From Adiantum capillus-veneris (lineage: Eukaryota > Streptophyta > Polypodiopsida > Polypodiales > Pteridaceae), in the NCBI GenBank assembly GCA_014529385.2, contig CM043959.1, forward strand, positions 1,644,358 through 1,708,357: 64,000 bases of DNA. The letters run 5' to 3'. The stretch's first letter is position 1. The number at the start of each line of letters is the position of its first letter. Below are positions 37,722 through 48,599 of the stretch, in pieces. The notes under the pieces are model-generated. The model saw only the letters and a program-made list of their open reading frames with translations, ran no database searches and had not been told where the DNA came from. The translations under genes were made by a program, and so were the position numbers.

Positions 37722-38924
37722 TTGGATAAGTCTAAAGAACTGTGGATTTGTGGATCTTCACAATGTTTAAAGCGAGAGGAAGGTATCCTAAAAAGGGAAA
37801 TTGAAGATATGGATTACATCCCAAAACCCTTTCCTGAGGAAGCTTTAGAGCCACTTGAATGGGAACACATCTTGTGTACTCTGGATGTGTGCGTTATTCA
37901 AGACCATCCAACAACAAAGTTTTGTGATGAAAACATCTATGATGTCATTCCTTACTTTGCAATGAGTGTGATCCAGGAAAATGAAGATGAAGAAAAAGAC
38001 GAGTTCTATAGCTCTGTAGAACACTTGGATCTTCAAGAAGATGCTAACAATGGAAATCCAGACAATTCAGCAGGTGACATGAACAACACTTTAACAAATG
38101 CACAGTTTTATGATTGTCCAGATCAAAGACCCAAGAAACAATGTCATCGCTACAAGAATAATATGCATCAAAAGTGGATTCCAAAATCCACAGTGGAAAT
38201 GCAACTGCAACAAGAATCCTCATATATGGCTCCTATATATGAAGAAAAAACTCAACCAAGAAGAACACCATCCATGTCAACGAGCTAACAACATGCTAAT
38301 TAAGTGGATACCAAAGTTAACAACAACAATCCAAGAGCAAACAGACAACAACTTTCCATAACAAGCTAAACCACAAAGGGAAAGTGCTAGAATACAACCT
38401 TGTGGAGGATAGCCGCAACAATGATGATTCTTATGACATTCCTTACGAGAAACTCAAGTCATCACCATCACTAGCAGCTTCTGTAACAACCAAAGAAGGC
38501 CAAAAGAAAAGAACAACAAGTCAGAACTAAAAAGTTCGATAAATCTAGATACCAAAGAGCCAAATTGGCCAAAGCAGGTATAGATAAAGAAGACAAAGAT
38601 CTCTTCAAAAATCACAAGATCCAACACCAAAAGGAAAACAATCGAAGCCTGCCAGAACATCTTCAAAAGTCACAAAGTCGCAAGCTTTCGCAAATCAGAT
38701 TTTGGATTTCAAATAAGTTGACACAAGCACAAAGATGTCAGGAGTTCATTTGGATTTCAAAACAGTTGAATTGTCAACTCCCAAAGTCTGAATCTCGTCG
38801 TCAACCAAGTGTAGAAGAGCTTAAGCAAAGACAGCTAAAGACTTCCACAAAGACAAGGTGGATCCCAAAGAAGTCTCTTCAAACACAAACAAACCAGGGA
38901 CACGTATGGGTTCCGAAACGATAA
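37722..38924 (+). pseudogene. Tail region with repeated W-I/V-P-K motifs
   Basis: Acidic linker, then short Gln/Lys-rich units each holding Trp-Ile/Val-Pro-Lys or Trp-Ile-Ser: KWIPKS (about 38172), KWIPKL (about 38303), FWISNK (38701), IWISKQ (38749), RWIPKK (38860) and VWVPKR just before the stop at 38922-38924. Frames change between units near 38285-38540. The function is unknown; similar W-V-P-K words occur between nucleocapsid and protease in some plant copia elements, so this may be a modular leftover. Confidence 0.5.
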
Positions 38925-40730
38925 AACTAATGTTACTGGTATGAGAAGAGTGTAAAAAGTTGGATCAAAAGTGTCCTTGGTTCTAGATTTTTCTAACACT
39001 ATAGTATCTCTTGTGGGAGATTTTGTTGCTATTCTAATATGGAACCACTCAACTACACCTATACTAGTAGGAGTTTTCAATAACACTAAGATCAAACATC
39101 CACTTTGGAGCCTTTGGTTTGCACTCAAATGCCACGTGATTGAAATTTCCCCAATACCAGCCACAAATAACATCTCACCATTATGCTAATCGTTTATGGT
39201 GCTTGATGTAGTTGCTTGAGAGAATAACCATTTTAGTGTTTGATGGTTCTTTAATGGTATTTGAGCCGCCCTAATCCACCAAGATTCCATTTCACAGAGA
39301 ACATTATGAGATGGGCAGCTTATGTTACCTTTGCTAAAGGCTAATGCACTATTTTTTGAAAGCAATGCTTACCCTCTCCATGTTTTGGCTTTCGCTTCAA
39401 TAGATTTCAATACAAAATCAACCCTGGTGTATTTATTTAATGTTGTAACATATATTTTTAGCATAGCTACCTGAATCTTCTTAAGTCCATCCATTTATTG
39501 TTAAATGAGTTATACTCAAATGTGCCCCTTCTTTTTTTTTGCCCTCGATGACAGACTACCTTTAATGTGCTTGTAGTTCAAATAGTGTAGAAATTCCAAA
39601 GCTAAGGTGATGCAAGATCATTGAGACGCTAAGTCTTGAAAATCCAAAAGTTTGATCTTTTTTATTTTTAGTCCTTTGAACCATAGACCTGAAAGAGCCT
39701 TGTATCCGCTTCTACCTACACTATTTATATAACAAACGTTAGCACCAACCTTACAATCTATTCATTCAAAAGACTAAAATAATGAATTGTAAGGCTTGTT
39801 TATTTTTTGTTAGTAATTGTGCAGTGATAACCCTAATTTGTCTACCTTCACTTGATGTTTTCTATAGGGGTGCCCTCTCAATTAACCATTGGTATTCTTC
39901 ATCAAATACCACCTAAAAATATCTAACAAAACAAATCAAACCATGTAATGTATCAATGTTTTTAGATCAACGGGATATCAACCCAAAGTCTTGAGCACTA
40001 AGAATAGCTTTTTTTGTTGAGTCAACCAAAGATCTTTTAATTGCACTTCTCCATTAAGCATACTAATCATCTATTTTAATGTCACTATGTTGTATTTGTA
40101 GCCATAACAAAATTTTACCGAGGACAAGCTCAAGGGTAAGAGACAAGCTTTCATGGAAACCTTGGAAGATGGTTTAGAGCCAAAGAAAGGAAAAGAGAAT
40201 CATTTTTAGTGAAAGTTTCCTCCAAATGCTATTTTTTTCCGCTTCCTTTATGTCAAATTTGAAAGGCAACCAAAAGGAGCATTCATTGCTTGATAGAAGG
40301 AAACAATAAATTTCAATGTTGAGATGAAAATAAATCCATAAAAGGAAGGTTGTTACATGCAGAATAGAGGAGATATGAATGTTACATGTATGCACACATG
40401 ACACTCTCCTTTACCTAATATTAGCCCAAACATCAATAAAATGCCCTTATTTGAACTAATATACCATAACTGGATACTTATGTAAGAATAATGACAATCT
40501 TAGGCAACATCCACATTCCCCACAAGATGCGCTCTTGCACACGGAGAGTCCAGTATCTAGATTGAACGTTTTCCCCAATATGTATTCAAGCATAGAATCG
40601 TGCTCATTTGATTTCTAGATGTTCAAAATTTGACACTTCTTGAAAGATAATGCATTGGGTTGAAGATCGGTTCCCGCTTATTCAACATTCTAGTTTTTGA
40701 ACGTTGTTATGCTTTCCATCTATAAGGGGT
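38925..40730. other. No gene seen
   Basis: AT-rich sequence without recognisable coding, RNA genes or repeat copies within the window. Confidence 0.55.
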
Positions 40731-40732
40731 AG

Positions 40733-41170
40733 GGAATGGACACTTAGTGTCCATTCCTCATCATGTGTGCAACCCATTGGCGATCGACAGATGTCGAGAG
40801 CCATTAAGGAGCAGGTATTATAAGGGAATGAGCACTTAGTGTCCATTCTTGATAGTCAAGAATCAGTGGGAGGTGGGCCAAGCTCATTGCATGTTGCACA
40901 CTCGTTCTGGCCGGATTGATGTTGCGCCTGCGAATTTTCCTTGATGTGTGTCGGGTACAACCTGCAATAGGTTGGTACAGTTTAGCAGAGTACAGGCTTT
41001 GACGAGGGTGATGAATTACGGGCGCTGTTGTGGCATAAAATCATTGGCAATGATTGAGAAAGATGTCGATGGATTAATTATGACTATTGACGGGTCTTAC
41101 AATCATTCGCAATGATTGAGAGGTTGTTGCAGGATTATGACAATTGCTGACCTGTCTTCAATCCGTCGGC
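40733..41170. repeat. Short hairpins and local direct repeats
   Basis: GAATGGACAC-TTA-GTGTCCATTC forms a perfect 10-bp stem near 40735-40757. A near copy (gaatgagcacttagtgtccattc) recurs at about 40828-40850. Further on, AATCATT-GGC-AATGATT (about 41039) and AATCATT-CGC-AATGATT (about 41101) repeat in a roughly 62-bp unit with a changed loop. Confidence 0.7.
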
Positions 41171-42367
41171 TCTACAGCACTGATTTCGCTCCAAAAATGA
41201 TAGCTGATGAAGGGCCAAGATCCTCTGCCCGCCAACCAACGACCTTGACGAATAAGAATGGTGGCTCACTCTCTGTAACATATCGGCTCCACTAATTCAT
41301 CACAACCTTCTTTGACACGGCAAAGGTGGTGGAATATGGGGACGTTGGCTGGCATATCATTTAGCAAGGATCGATTCTTTCAGTGCTTGTGACCCCTATA
41401 TGTGCCTCTATTCCTCCCTCTCGCAGCCTTCGAGCCTGTTGATGCTATGTTAAGAGCTTGGAATCAGAACATGCAACCTTCAAGTGCCAAATGTAATCAA
41501 AGATATTTGATCTTACCATTAATCATGTAATCGAACATATTTGATCTTACCATTAATCATGTGCTTCTCTTGAGCCATGCAAGCGTGTTTCACATAAAAA
41601 ATGTCGTTGTAACACTAAGAATACAAAATTGTGTGCAAGTGATGGACATGGATTTCAAAGATCACACAAAGAGACAACCACAATGTGTCTTTCTACAACT
41701 ATAGATCATTGCAAGCATAGATAATGCAGATCTTTTTCTTGTCAGCAAATACTGTAATAATGCAATTTTCAACTAAAGCTCAATTTCATTCTTTATAATT
41801 TGTAGTACTACATGTTGACTACACAACAAGCTACACAGCTACCACCTTCCATGATCAATGATACCAATCTCTACAATTAAAAAAAGCCAAGAATGGACAT
41901 TTAGGAGCTTAAGGGTGCCTACGACAGAGATAGCAAGATTGTTGGCCTTCAGAACGATCTGAACTTACTTTCCCAAAACAATGTCCATGTAAGCACAACA
42001 AGACCAATTGTTTGTAGCACAAGCATAAGTAGAATAATAGCATGAGTATGGGAAAACGACTCATGCCTCATCCAAACAACCTTTCCATCACTTGTTACTT
42101 CTATAAGATAAATATTACCATAGAAAATTAAGATCACAAAGCATACAACCCACCCAGAGAGATACTAAAACAAAAAACTTCTCAATGAATGTCAAACATA
42201 AGCATGAAAATATTATGTACAAAGAATGTGACAATTACTTGAATAGAACCTCACACGTAGACATACCTCAACATACCCTTCCCCTATATGAGAAGTTCAA
42301 AGGTTATCCGAAACCACGACATGTGTTATCTCTATCGGTCAAAGAAACAGCAATGGGAAGCTCCAAG
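41171..42367. other. No gene seen
   Basis: Mixed AT-rich sequence. A direct repeat (gatcttaccattaatcatgt) occurs near 41510 and 41541. No coding is supported. Confidence 0.55.
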
Positions 42368-42696
42368 TGATGGGAATGGGATCGTGCTAGCTAGGGTGGA
42401 TGGAAGACAAACATTGTGCAAACAAGTGAGTGTGTGTATGTTAGATTATCACTCAAGCGAATTAGGTTCCAAGATAGATTAACTTGAACTCATAAACACG
42501 ATCTTGAGTAGTTTCTAACCCATCATAAGGTTACCATAAGCAAGAGACATGTAATGCAAACTTGGTTGGATTTTCTTATTCATGAAAGGAGCTTTAAGTA
42601 GCTCTACAGCCTTGCACCACTTCATGTGGGATAGTTCCACCTTTTCTCTCATTGACTCATGCTCTAGTGACTCTAGAACAAAGCTCACACCTTACA
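42368..42696 (-). repeat. LTR, downstream copy
   Basis: Pairs with 45639-45957. Shared wording includes ctagggtggatggaagac, the ggttccaagatagattaac block and attcatgaaaggagc. The copies differ by many substitutions and small indels, so this element is older than the chromovirus. Confidence 0.85.
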
Positions 42697-43025
42697 ATCC
42701 TCCCCTTGAGGTTTGGACTAGGACAATACACTGAAGATTCTTTCTCCACTAAGGATGACACAGTATCCACACAAGATGTTAATACATATTCACAAAGGAT
42801 GAGATATGCACAAAGGATAACAAAAAAATATTCCCCTTGAACTAGAGAGGCTACAATCTTCACAGTATGTCGTCGCGTCTTGATCTTCATCTTCTTCTTT
42901 GTCCTCCACCACATGCGTTGGTCCTCTTACAACCTGCGTTAATCCTCTTACAGGTTTCCTGTCTTTGTAATTTCTCTTGTTTTTGCTATCACTGCTTCTT
43001 TCTCCACTACTGTTGTCTCCACTTG

Positions 43026-43680
43026 AGTATCATCAAGAAGAAGGATGGCCCTTCTTACCACATTTGTTGCAAGACTTGTTGGTGTAGCAATCTTTTGCTA
43101 CATGTCTCATTCTCCCACAATCATAACACTTCTTTACATTTGATGATGATGTTGAATATCCTCCCCTTGGTGGTGATACAACAAAAGCTCCTCTTGATGA
43201 TGCCGATGAACCCTTTTGCTTCTTCTCTTCTGCTTGAAGAGAATTGATGACGTCTTGTCATGTTGGAGCCGGTTCTTTCTCTTCAAGGATGGTGACTAAG
43301 TGATCACAAGAGGATGGAAGTGCACGACCACTTTGTCATCTTTTGGTATATCACACTTTATGTAAGTAAGCTAGGTTATGATGCTTTTAAGTCTATTTAC
43401 AAGGCTAACTATGTCCTCTTCTTTATAGATTGTGGTTTGTAAAATTGTCTTTTAAAACTCACTTTACTCTTTTTGCTTTAGTCCCAGAGTTTTCTTCGAA
43501 AACAACCCATGCTTTATGTGCACTTGTACATTCATCAATGAAGTGAACATAGTTATCGTGAAGTGCGGTGATAATGATCCCAAGTGTTTGTTCGTCCTTT
43601 TCTAAAGCTTGTATACTTATGCTCTAGTATGCATTCCTTCTAATGACATTTTGACCACTCCTCATAGTGTGGCCCCCAGT
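43026..43680 (-). pseudogene. Copia gag with CCHC knuckles
   Basis: In mixed minus-strand frames I read HDNYVHFIDECTSAHKAWVV, FEENSGTKAK, VLKDNFTNHNL, then a Ser-rich linker and CYDCGRMRHVAKDC, a correct CX2CX4HX4C knuckle. A second knuckle, CNKCGKKGH, is cut by a stop before its last Cys. This is the layout of plant copia gag. Several stops and frameshifts are present. Confidence 0.75.
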
Positions 43681-43700
43681 AAAAAGAGAATGATGTCTAT

Positions 43701-44117
43701 GAGGGCCTCTTTATTTGGCAGTTTAAGGAAGTCAAAACTTTTGTATTAAGAAAGTAATCAAAGGACGACTTTTGAATTCAAACGAACAAAATGGCTAGTT
43801 TATTTGAATTCAAAGTTTCCTCCCAAAATGGAATCCAAAATCTAGCAGGTAAAACCATATCATGTAGCATATCTATAGAAAGAGCTCGATGTGTAGATTG
43901 CAAATCTATGATCTCCACTCAAATCGGAGATCATATGTGAGAGTTATAGAAGGCCTAAAATCATAAAATTGTCCACCTCCTTTTTGGAAGAAAAAGTGCA
44001 TCCTTTGACGACTCTTACACAACTCTTACATACCCACCATTCTTGCACGCATGGCGTATACCTATTCATCAAAATATTAATCACCTTCATAAGCTCATGG
44101 CAAATAAAGAGGCCCTC
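43701..44117. mobile_element. MITE-like insertion with 17-bp terminal inverted repeats
   Basis: GAGGGCCTCTTTATTTG at 43701-43717 is matched exactly by its reverse complement at 44101-44117. The 417 bp between have no coding. Left neighbours are CTAT and right neighbours CTAC, allowing a 3-bp CTA duplication if one base is added to the left end. It sits at the gag end of the copia element. Superfamily not assigned. Confidence 0.55.
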
Positions 44118-45624
44118 CTACACCCCATCCTCTTCCTAATGCTAAGCTTCGTCTACCATGTGTGAACCCTTCCCCATTAAATTTCTCTATTCCCTTCTTC
44201 CCCATTGTGCTGATAGAAGGGCCTTAACTTAGGAGACTCTCCTAGCCAGTGTCTACCTCCTTACACAAGAACAACTAGAAAATAATCTCCATAAATATAG
44301 ATTATAACATACATTGCAAATGGTGCTTGATTGTAAAAAAAAATAGAGTTAATTGCAAGAGAGAGAGGGAGAGAGAATGTTTTATTGTGAAGCTATCTTC
44401 ATCGGAGTGGAGCCTCTTTACAATCTTTGGTTGCTTGGGAAGCCTTTGAAGTTCGATGAAACCTTGAGGCTCGGCTTTGGACAGTCTTGGAGCCCTTTTA
44501 AAAGTGCTTGATGTAGCTCCTGTTTGATGCTGCTCGAAGCTCGAGAGAGTTGAATTCAAAGGCACTTAGAGCTCTTGATAGCTTTGAATGTGCCCTTAGC
44601 TACTTGGTAGCCCGCAGGAATCCCCCCTGGAAGGATCAAGGCCAAGGGAGTGTCCTGGTGGTGCTACCCTATGGGACGAGGGACTCTCTTAAGACGGAGT
44701 TGATTGGCAGGTTCTTGGGCAAGCACCTTGGGTAACTCAAGCTTGCAGTGGCTGAAGATGTGGCTGAGTTTTACCACACGAAAAAGGACCCCTGGCTGGG
44801 TTTCGAAGCCAAAAAATGACATCGTGGGGATCTTGTATGGTGTACAAATCGCGGGAAGGGGCTCCACTTTGTGAACAGACCCGAAATGATGCTTAGAAAA
44901 TGCTTAAATGCTCCTTGTTGACGCTAAAGGGACGCATAAGGCGAACGAGTTGCACCTACTGTGGCTGACTACAAGCAACTAGGATAGCAAAGCCACCAGA
45001 TGGCGAATGGGACACACGATCGGTCGGACCCAAAATATCATCAGATCCACTTCACCGCCAACTTGAGTTCCACCAGTGGACAACCCTTGTGGCAAGTGGG
45101 CAAGCGTTCTTTTGTGGAACTAACCTCCTAATATTCGGGTATTTCCACCACGTAGGGCTTCACCAAAAAACAAACTTGGTGGTGTGGAAACACAAAGTAA
45201 TGAGCATTGAATCAAGGACACACACACAACTTTGACTTGTCCTACAAAGAGTTTCAGAGATTAAGCAACTCCAATAAGTTGAAAACAGAAGGCTTTAGAT
45301 AGACTCAATCAAGCATCAAATGGATTCCAATTTTAATGTTTAAAGGTTCTATGGAACAACGGTGAGAAGTACTTTGCACGCACACAAACTGCAATAGCTA
45401 ATAGTGGCTCTAATAAGAGCAATTTTTTTATGAAGTAGATTAAAAACAAGCACAAAAAATTGAACACACACACAAGATTATTAAGCATCGCTAATCAAAA
45501 AATACCACAAATTATGGAGGGTGGTATTGCCAAGAGTGGACCCAAACTTAGTGAGTGACAATAAGTAATTAGGGGAAAGGATTATTAGGAAAGCGAATTG
45601 ATTAGGCATAGGTGCAAATCATCT
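44118..45624 (-). other. Unrecognised internal sequence of the copia element
   Basis: A short frame at 44565-44302 and other minus-strand pieces have no domain I can name. A GA-rich patch lies near 44355-44375. This could be 5' leader, eroded gag or captured sequence. Confidence 0.4.
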
Positions 45625-45638
45625 ACTCTGATACCACT

Positions 45639-45957
45639 TGATGGAAATAGGATCATGCTAACTAGGGTGGATGGAAGACAAACATTGTGAACACAAGTGA
45701 GTGTGTGTAAGTTATATTATCACTCAAGCGAATTAGGTTCCAAGATAGATTAACTAAACACGATCTCGAGTAATTGGGTTATCACAATCTCACCATAAGC
45801 AAGAGACATGTGATGGAAACTTGATTGGATTTGCTTATTCATGAAAGGAGCTTTAAGCAGCTCTCCAAACTTGCACCACTACATGTGGGATAATTCTACA
45901 TTTTCTCTCATTGACTCATACTCTAGTGACTCTAGGACAAAGCTCACACCTATTACA
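45639..45957 (-). repeat. LTR, upstream copy
   Basis: It ends (minus strand) two bases before the initiator-tRNA-Met primer site at 45636-45625. See its partner at 42368-42696. Confidence 0.85.
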
Positions 45958-46608
45958 AGACCTTCCACATTTCAGACTCTACCAAAACATGCTCAAATAT
46001 GTTGGCAAAACTTACAAGCATCAGGCAAACGCGTTTCGATATACTTAGGGTATGTCTGCAAGTGAATCACACAACATTTTCCACAAGAAACGCAGATGAA
46101 GTGTCAAGCAAGTAAAAACATTCCGTGGTGTTGATCCCCTCACTCACATCCTCAGTAAGCTCAAAGCAAAAGGTAGCTTTCAGCTCACACCCTGCTCTGC
46201 CATGCCCGTGAAAGTAACAACCATGCCCTGAATCCAGGGAAAACCCAAAGTTACCTGTCGTGGAGAGTAAAAACATACTGCAAGGTACACGTCTATGCAC
46301 AGTATGAAAAGTACAACACCTTACTGTCATATCACCCAATGTATGGAGACCAACACGTCGAGAAGCAACGCAATGTCTCCAAACTCAGTGTCTGTGATTG
46401 TTCACCTATTATTGTTTAAGATTGAATGCAATCAGCTGATCGTTCACGTTTCAAACAGCAACAGACTGCCGCACGAATACATAAAGACCCTTGCCCAACT
46501 CCTTGCAATTACTATGGGTGCACCTGGAAAGGAAAACAGAACTAAGAAATTGAACAATCACACAAGATAAAACCAATAAACAATTACTATTATACACAGG
46601 CAATCAAT

Positions 46609-46989
46609 TTATAACTTGGGTGTGTCAGAAGCTTTCACGGAATCCCTGGAAGGGGCCAAAGGAGCTGGCATAGCTACAAAGGTAGGCCGGTCTTTACCCG
46701 GGACAATGACAAAAACTCTAGGCTCAAATACAGGTGGTGTGGATATTGACAACGAGTTTCCTGCTGCAGAGGGTAAACCTTGACCACCAAGGGGGGGAGA
46801 CTCCATCGGTTGCAATAGCATTTGCCTCCTTGCTTCAATCCGTAACCAAGCATGATAGCTTGCATATAGCAGCATCCTAAGGCATACCAGGCATACCACA
46901 GTGATGAACAGAGCAAGAAAATAGTCCCTGATGGGGTATGGCTGTGCACATAGCTTGCTGTTGCTTGGACATCCTGTAGTAGACGACAT
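46609..46989 (-). CDS. Small single-pass membrane protein, GLUTAMINE DUMPER-like
   Basis: 126 codons from ATG 46989 (MSSTTGCPSNSK...) to TAA at 46609; the frame is open a little upstream but lacks a better start. A short N-terminus precedes one hydrophobic segment (YFLALFITVVCLVCLRMLLY, about residues 24-43), then a basic stretch (RIEARRQ), a Pro/Ser linker and VFVIVPGKDRPTFVAMPAP near residue 100. GLUTAMINE DUMPER proteins, plant plasma-membrane regulators of amino-acid export, have the same plan: short head, one membrane span, and a cytosolic VIMAG motif followed by D-x-P-T-x-L/V-A-x-P. Here the box reads VIVPG, so the assignment is tentative. The upstream 47000-47700 carries a compound (CT)n/(GT)n tract that could lie in its leader or promoter. 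This is the one intact-looking host gene here. Confidence 0.5.
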   Translation of the reverse strand: MSSTTGCPSNSKLCAQPYPIRDYFLALFITVVCLVCLRMLLYASYHAWLRIEARRQMLLQPMESPPLGGQGLPSAAGNSLSISTPPVFEPRVFVIVPGKDRPTFVAMPAPLAPSRDSVKASDTPKL

Positions 46990-47610
46990 ACTAGCAATGA
47001 ACAATGTCTACCTCATGGAGAGAGCAAGTCATAGCTGCACTAAATGAAATTGTAGACCTCATCCAGTTCTGCAAAAAACCTCCAAGCACACCTTCTTTCT
47101 AGAGCTACAAAGAGCATGTACATGACCATTTATCTGCACACTGACACAACTTTCACAGAAAAGCCACGCATTCAAGAACTCTGCCCCCGCCTTCTTCTGC
47201 AAGCGAATCTGAGCCACGAGCAACAACTCAACCAGAAAAAAATTCAGCTAGCAGTCGACAACACATAGTGTGATCCTTCTGACTAGTTCCACAACAGGGA
47301 TACCATGGGGCCTTGGCACTACTTCGGCGGCATTCCGTATTTTCGATAAAAGGGGCACACCTGCAACAAATGGCTGGATCAACATAGCATTTACCAGATG
47401 CCAATTTCAATAATACAGCGTATACAGCACCACGCATATGAATCCACTCCACAAGGTAATTTACATATCACAGGTGACACGAGTACTCTGCCATTTCAAG
47501 GGACGCTGCAACCCTTTCACTGCTGCGCATCAATTGCGAGTTCCAACAAGATTAGGGCTTCCTCTGCTTGTGCGAGGAAGGAAGCCATAAGCATGGACTC
47601 TGACAAAGTC
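46990..47610. other. Likely upstream region of the small membrane-protein gene
   Basis: No coding is supported. Short minus-strand frames such as 47452-47228 (Cys-rich) could be upstream frames in a leader, but nothing confirms it. Confidence 0.35.
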
Positions 47611-47611
47611 G

Positions 47612-47612
<1 letters not shown>

Positions 47613-47658
<46 letters not shown>

Positions 47659-47680
47659 GTGTGTGTGTGTGTGTGCGCGC
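47613..47680. repeat. Compound (CT)n-(GT)n microsatellite
   Basis: About 21 CT units, then GTGTGT and GCGCGC. Confidence 0.93.
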
Positions 47681-48002
47681 GCTAAGTTGGACTACAAGCC
47701 CGCATGGAAGGCGAGCTGCCCAATACTGGCAGGCGTGGCTTGACTCTTGACGCTTGCTTGCTTCTTGGTTTGGATTGCTCAATCAAAAATGTTTGCACAT
47801 CAATTTATCTATTTTAACATGATATGGCGGAGGGGAGTGTCCTTTACACGTAGAGCAAGCTGCTAGATGAAGGCTATATGCCAAAAGTGAGATAAAAAGG
47901 GGCCACCTTCGATGTTTTTTCGAATCTCGATTTCAACAGCTTCCAGGTCAATGCGCCCTGCACGAGGTGACACAATGGACCGGCAAGAGCAATCACAACT
48001 CA

Positions 48003-48004
<2 letters not shown>

Positions 48005-48063
<59 letters not shown>
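48005..48063. repeat. Compound (TG)n-(AG)n microsatellite
   Basis: The same GT-then-GA order as at 21372 and 51764, here placed about 60 bp before a gene relic. Confidence 0.93.
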
Positions 48064-48066
<3 letters not shown>

Positions 48067-48126
48067 AATTGAAGAGCACGCATTGCACTGTGAGATAAGG
48101 CTTCCTAACAGAGTTTGACCTGCAAG

Positions 48127-48510
48127 ATGACTGCCCTGGCTACTGCGTCCATCTCCAATGATGCTCCTCTGAGCAACAACCTTGCTACCTAGAATGCCCT
48201 TCGTGAGGAGGTCCCTGTGGCGTAGGCCAGAGTCAGCATGAGCTTTGACTATTGGTATTGGCCCGATCGCCCCGAATACCTTGGCCCCTTCTCTGTCGAT
48301 ACCCCTTTCTACCTCAAGGGCAAGTTCTTTAGCGGTTACGACTAGGACGCGGTTGGCATGTTTGCAGACCCTGAGGCATTTGCCAAGAACAGGGCCTTGG
48401 AGGTTATCGACAGTTGATAGGCCATGCTTAATGGAGCTTTGGGAATATCCATCTTCCCAGAGGTTTCACAGAAGTATTTGAATGTGTCCTTCAAGGAGAC
48501 TATCTGGTTG
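48127..48510 (+). pseudogene. Lhcb3-like light-harvesting chlorophyll a/b protein relic
   Basis: One frame from ATG 48127 gives a transit-peptide-like head, then [19 protein letters not shown], a degraded glycine/tryptophan loop, then FADPEAFAKNRALEVI, AMLNGALGI and FPEVSQKYLNVSFKE. This is the order of the N-terminal loop and first chlorophyll-binding helix of LHCII proteins. The ending matches Lhcb3 (in Arabidopsis V-L-Q-K-W-x-x-V-D-F-K-E) better than Lhcb1/2. Five in-frame stops (TAG, TAG, TAG, TGA, TAG) and many substitutions show an old pseudogene, and a (GA)n tract cuts it off at 48511. No intron is seen, compatible with a processed copy, though the fragment is short. Confidence 0.8.
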
Positions 48511-48599
48511 AGAGAGAGACAGAGAGAGAGAGAGAGAGGATGCGATGCGACAATGGAATCAAGAGAGAGAGACTCCAAGAACAGAGAGATGGGTTGGAA

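Larger units (their letters stand above)
34620..38924 (+). mobile_element. Retroelement coding region: gag and protease only
   Basis: Gag-like, zinc-knuckle and retropepsin pieces follow in order. A Lys/Gln-rich tail with repeated W-I/V-P-K motifs follows, ending at 38924. No RT, RNase H or integrase is found, so it looks non-autonomous. I could not identify its LTRs or primer site; the palindrome array to the left may be its leader. Confidence 0.65.
42368..45957 (-). mobile_element. Copia-type LTR element, gag only, internally deleted
   Basis: Two related LTRs (42368-42696 and 45639-45957) flank about 2.9 kb. On the minus strand the order is LTR, primer site TGGTATCAGAGT (45636-45625), internal region with gag, a purine tract (CAAGGGGAGGATTG, about 42709-42696) and the second LTR. 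No pol motif is seen, so the element is either a natural non-autonomous form or a deletion product. Flanking 5-mers (CCAAG left, AGACC right) do not match, so no target duplication is recognised. Confidence 0.8.

Noticed and set aside
42867-43247. Cys/Leu-rich plus-strand frame
   Set aside because: It is antisense to the copia gag and its CCHC knuckles.
46067-46339. 90-codon minus-strand frame downstream of the small membrane-protein gene
   Set aside because: No recognisable domain or clear start context; it may be 3' untranslated sequence.
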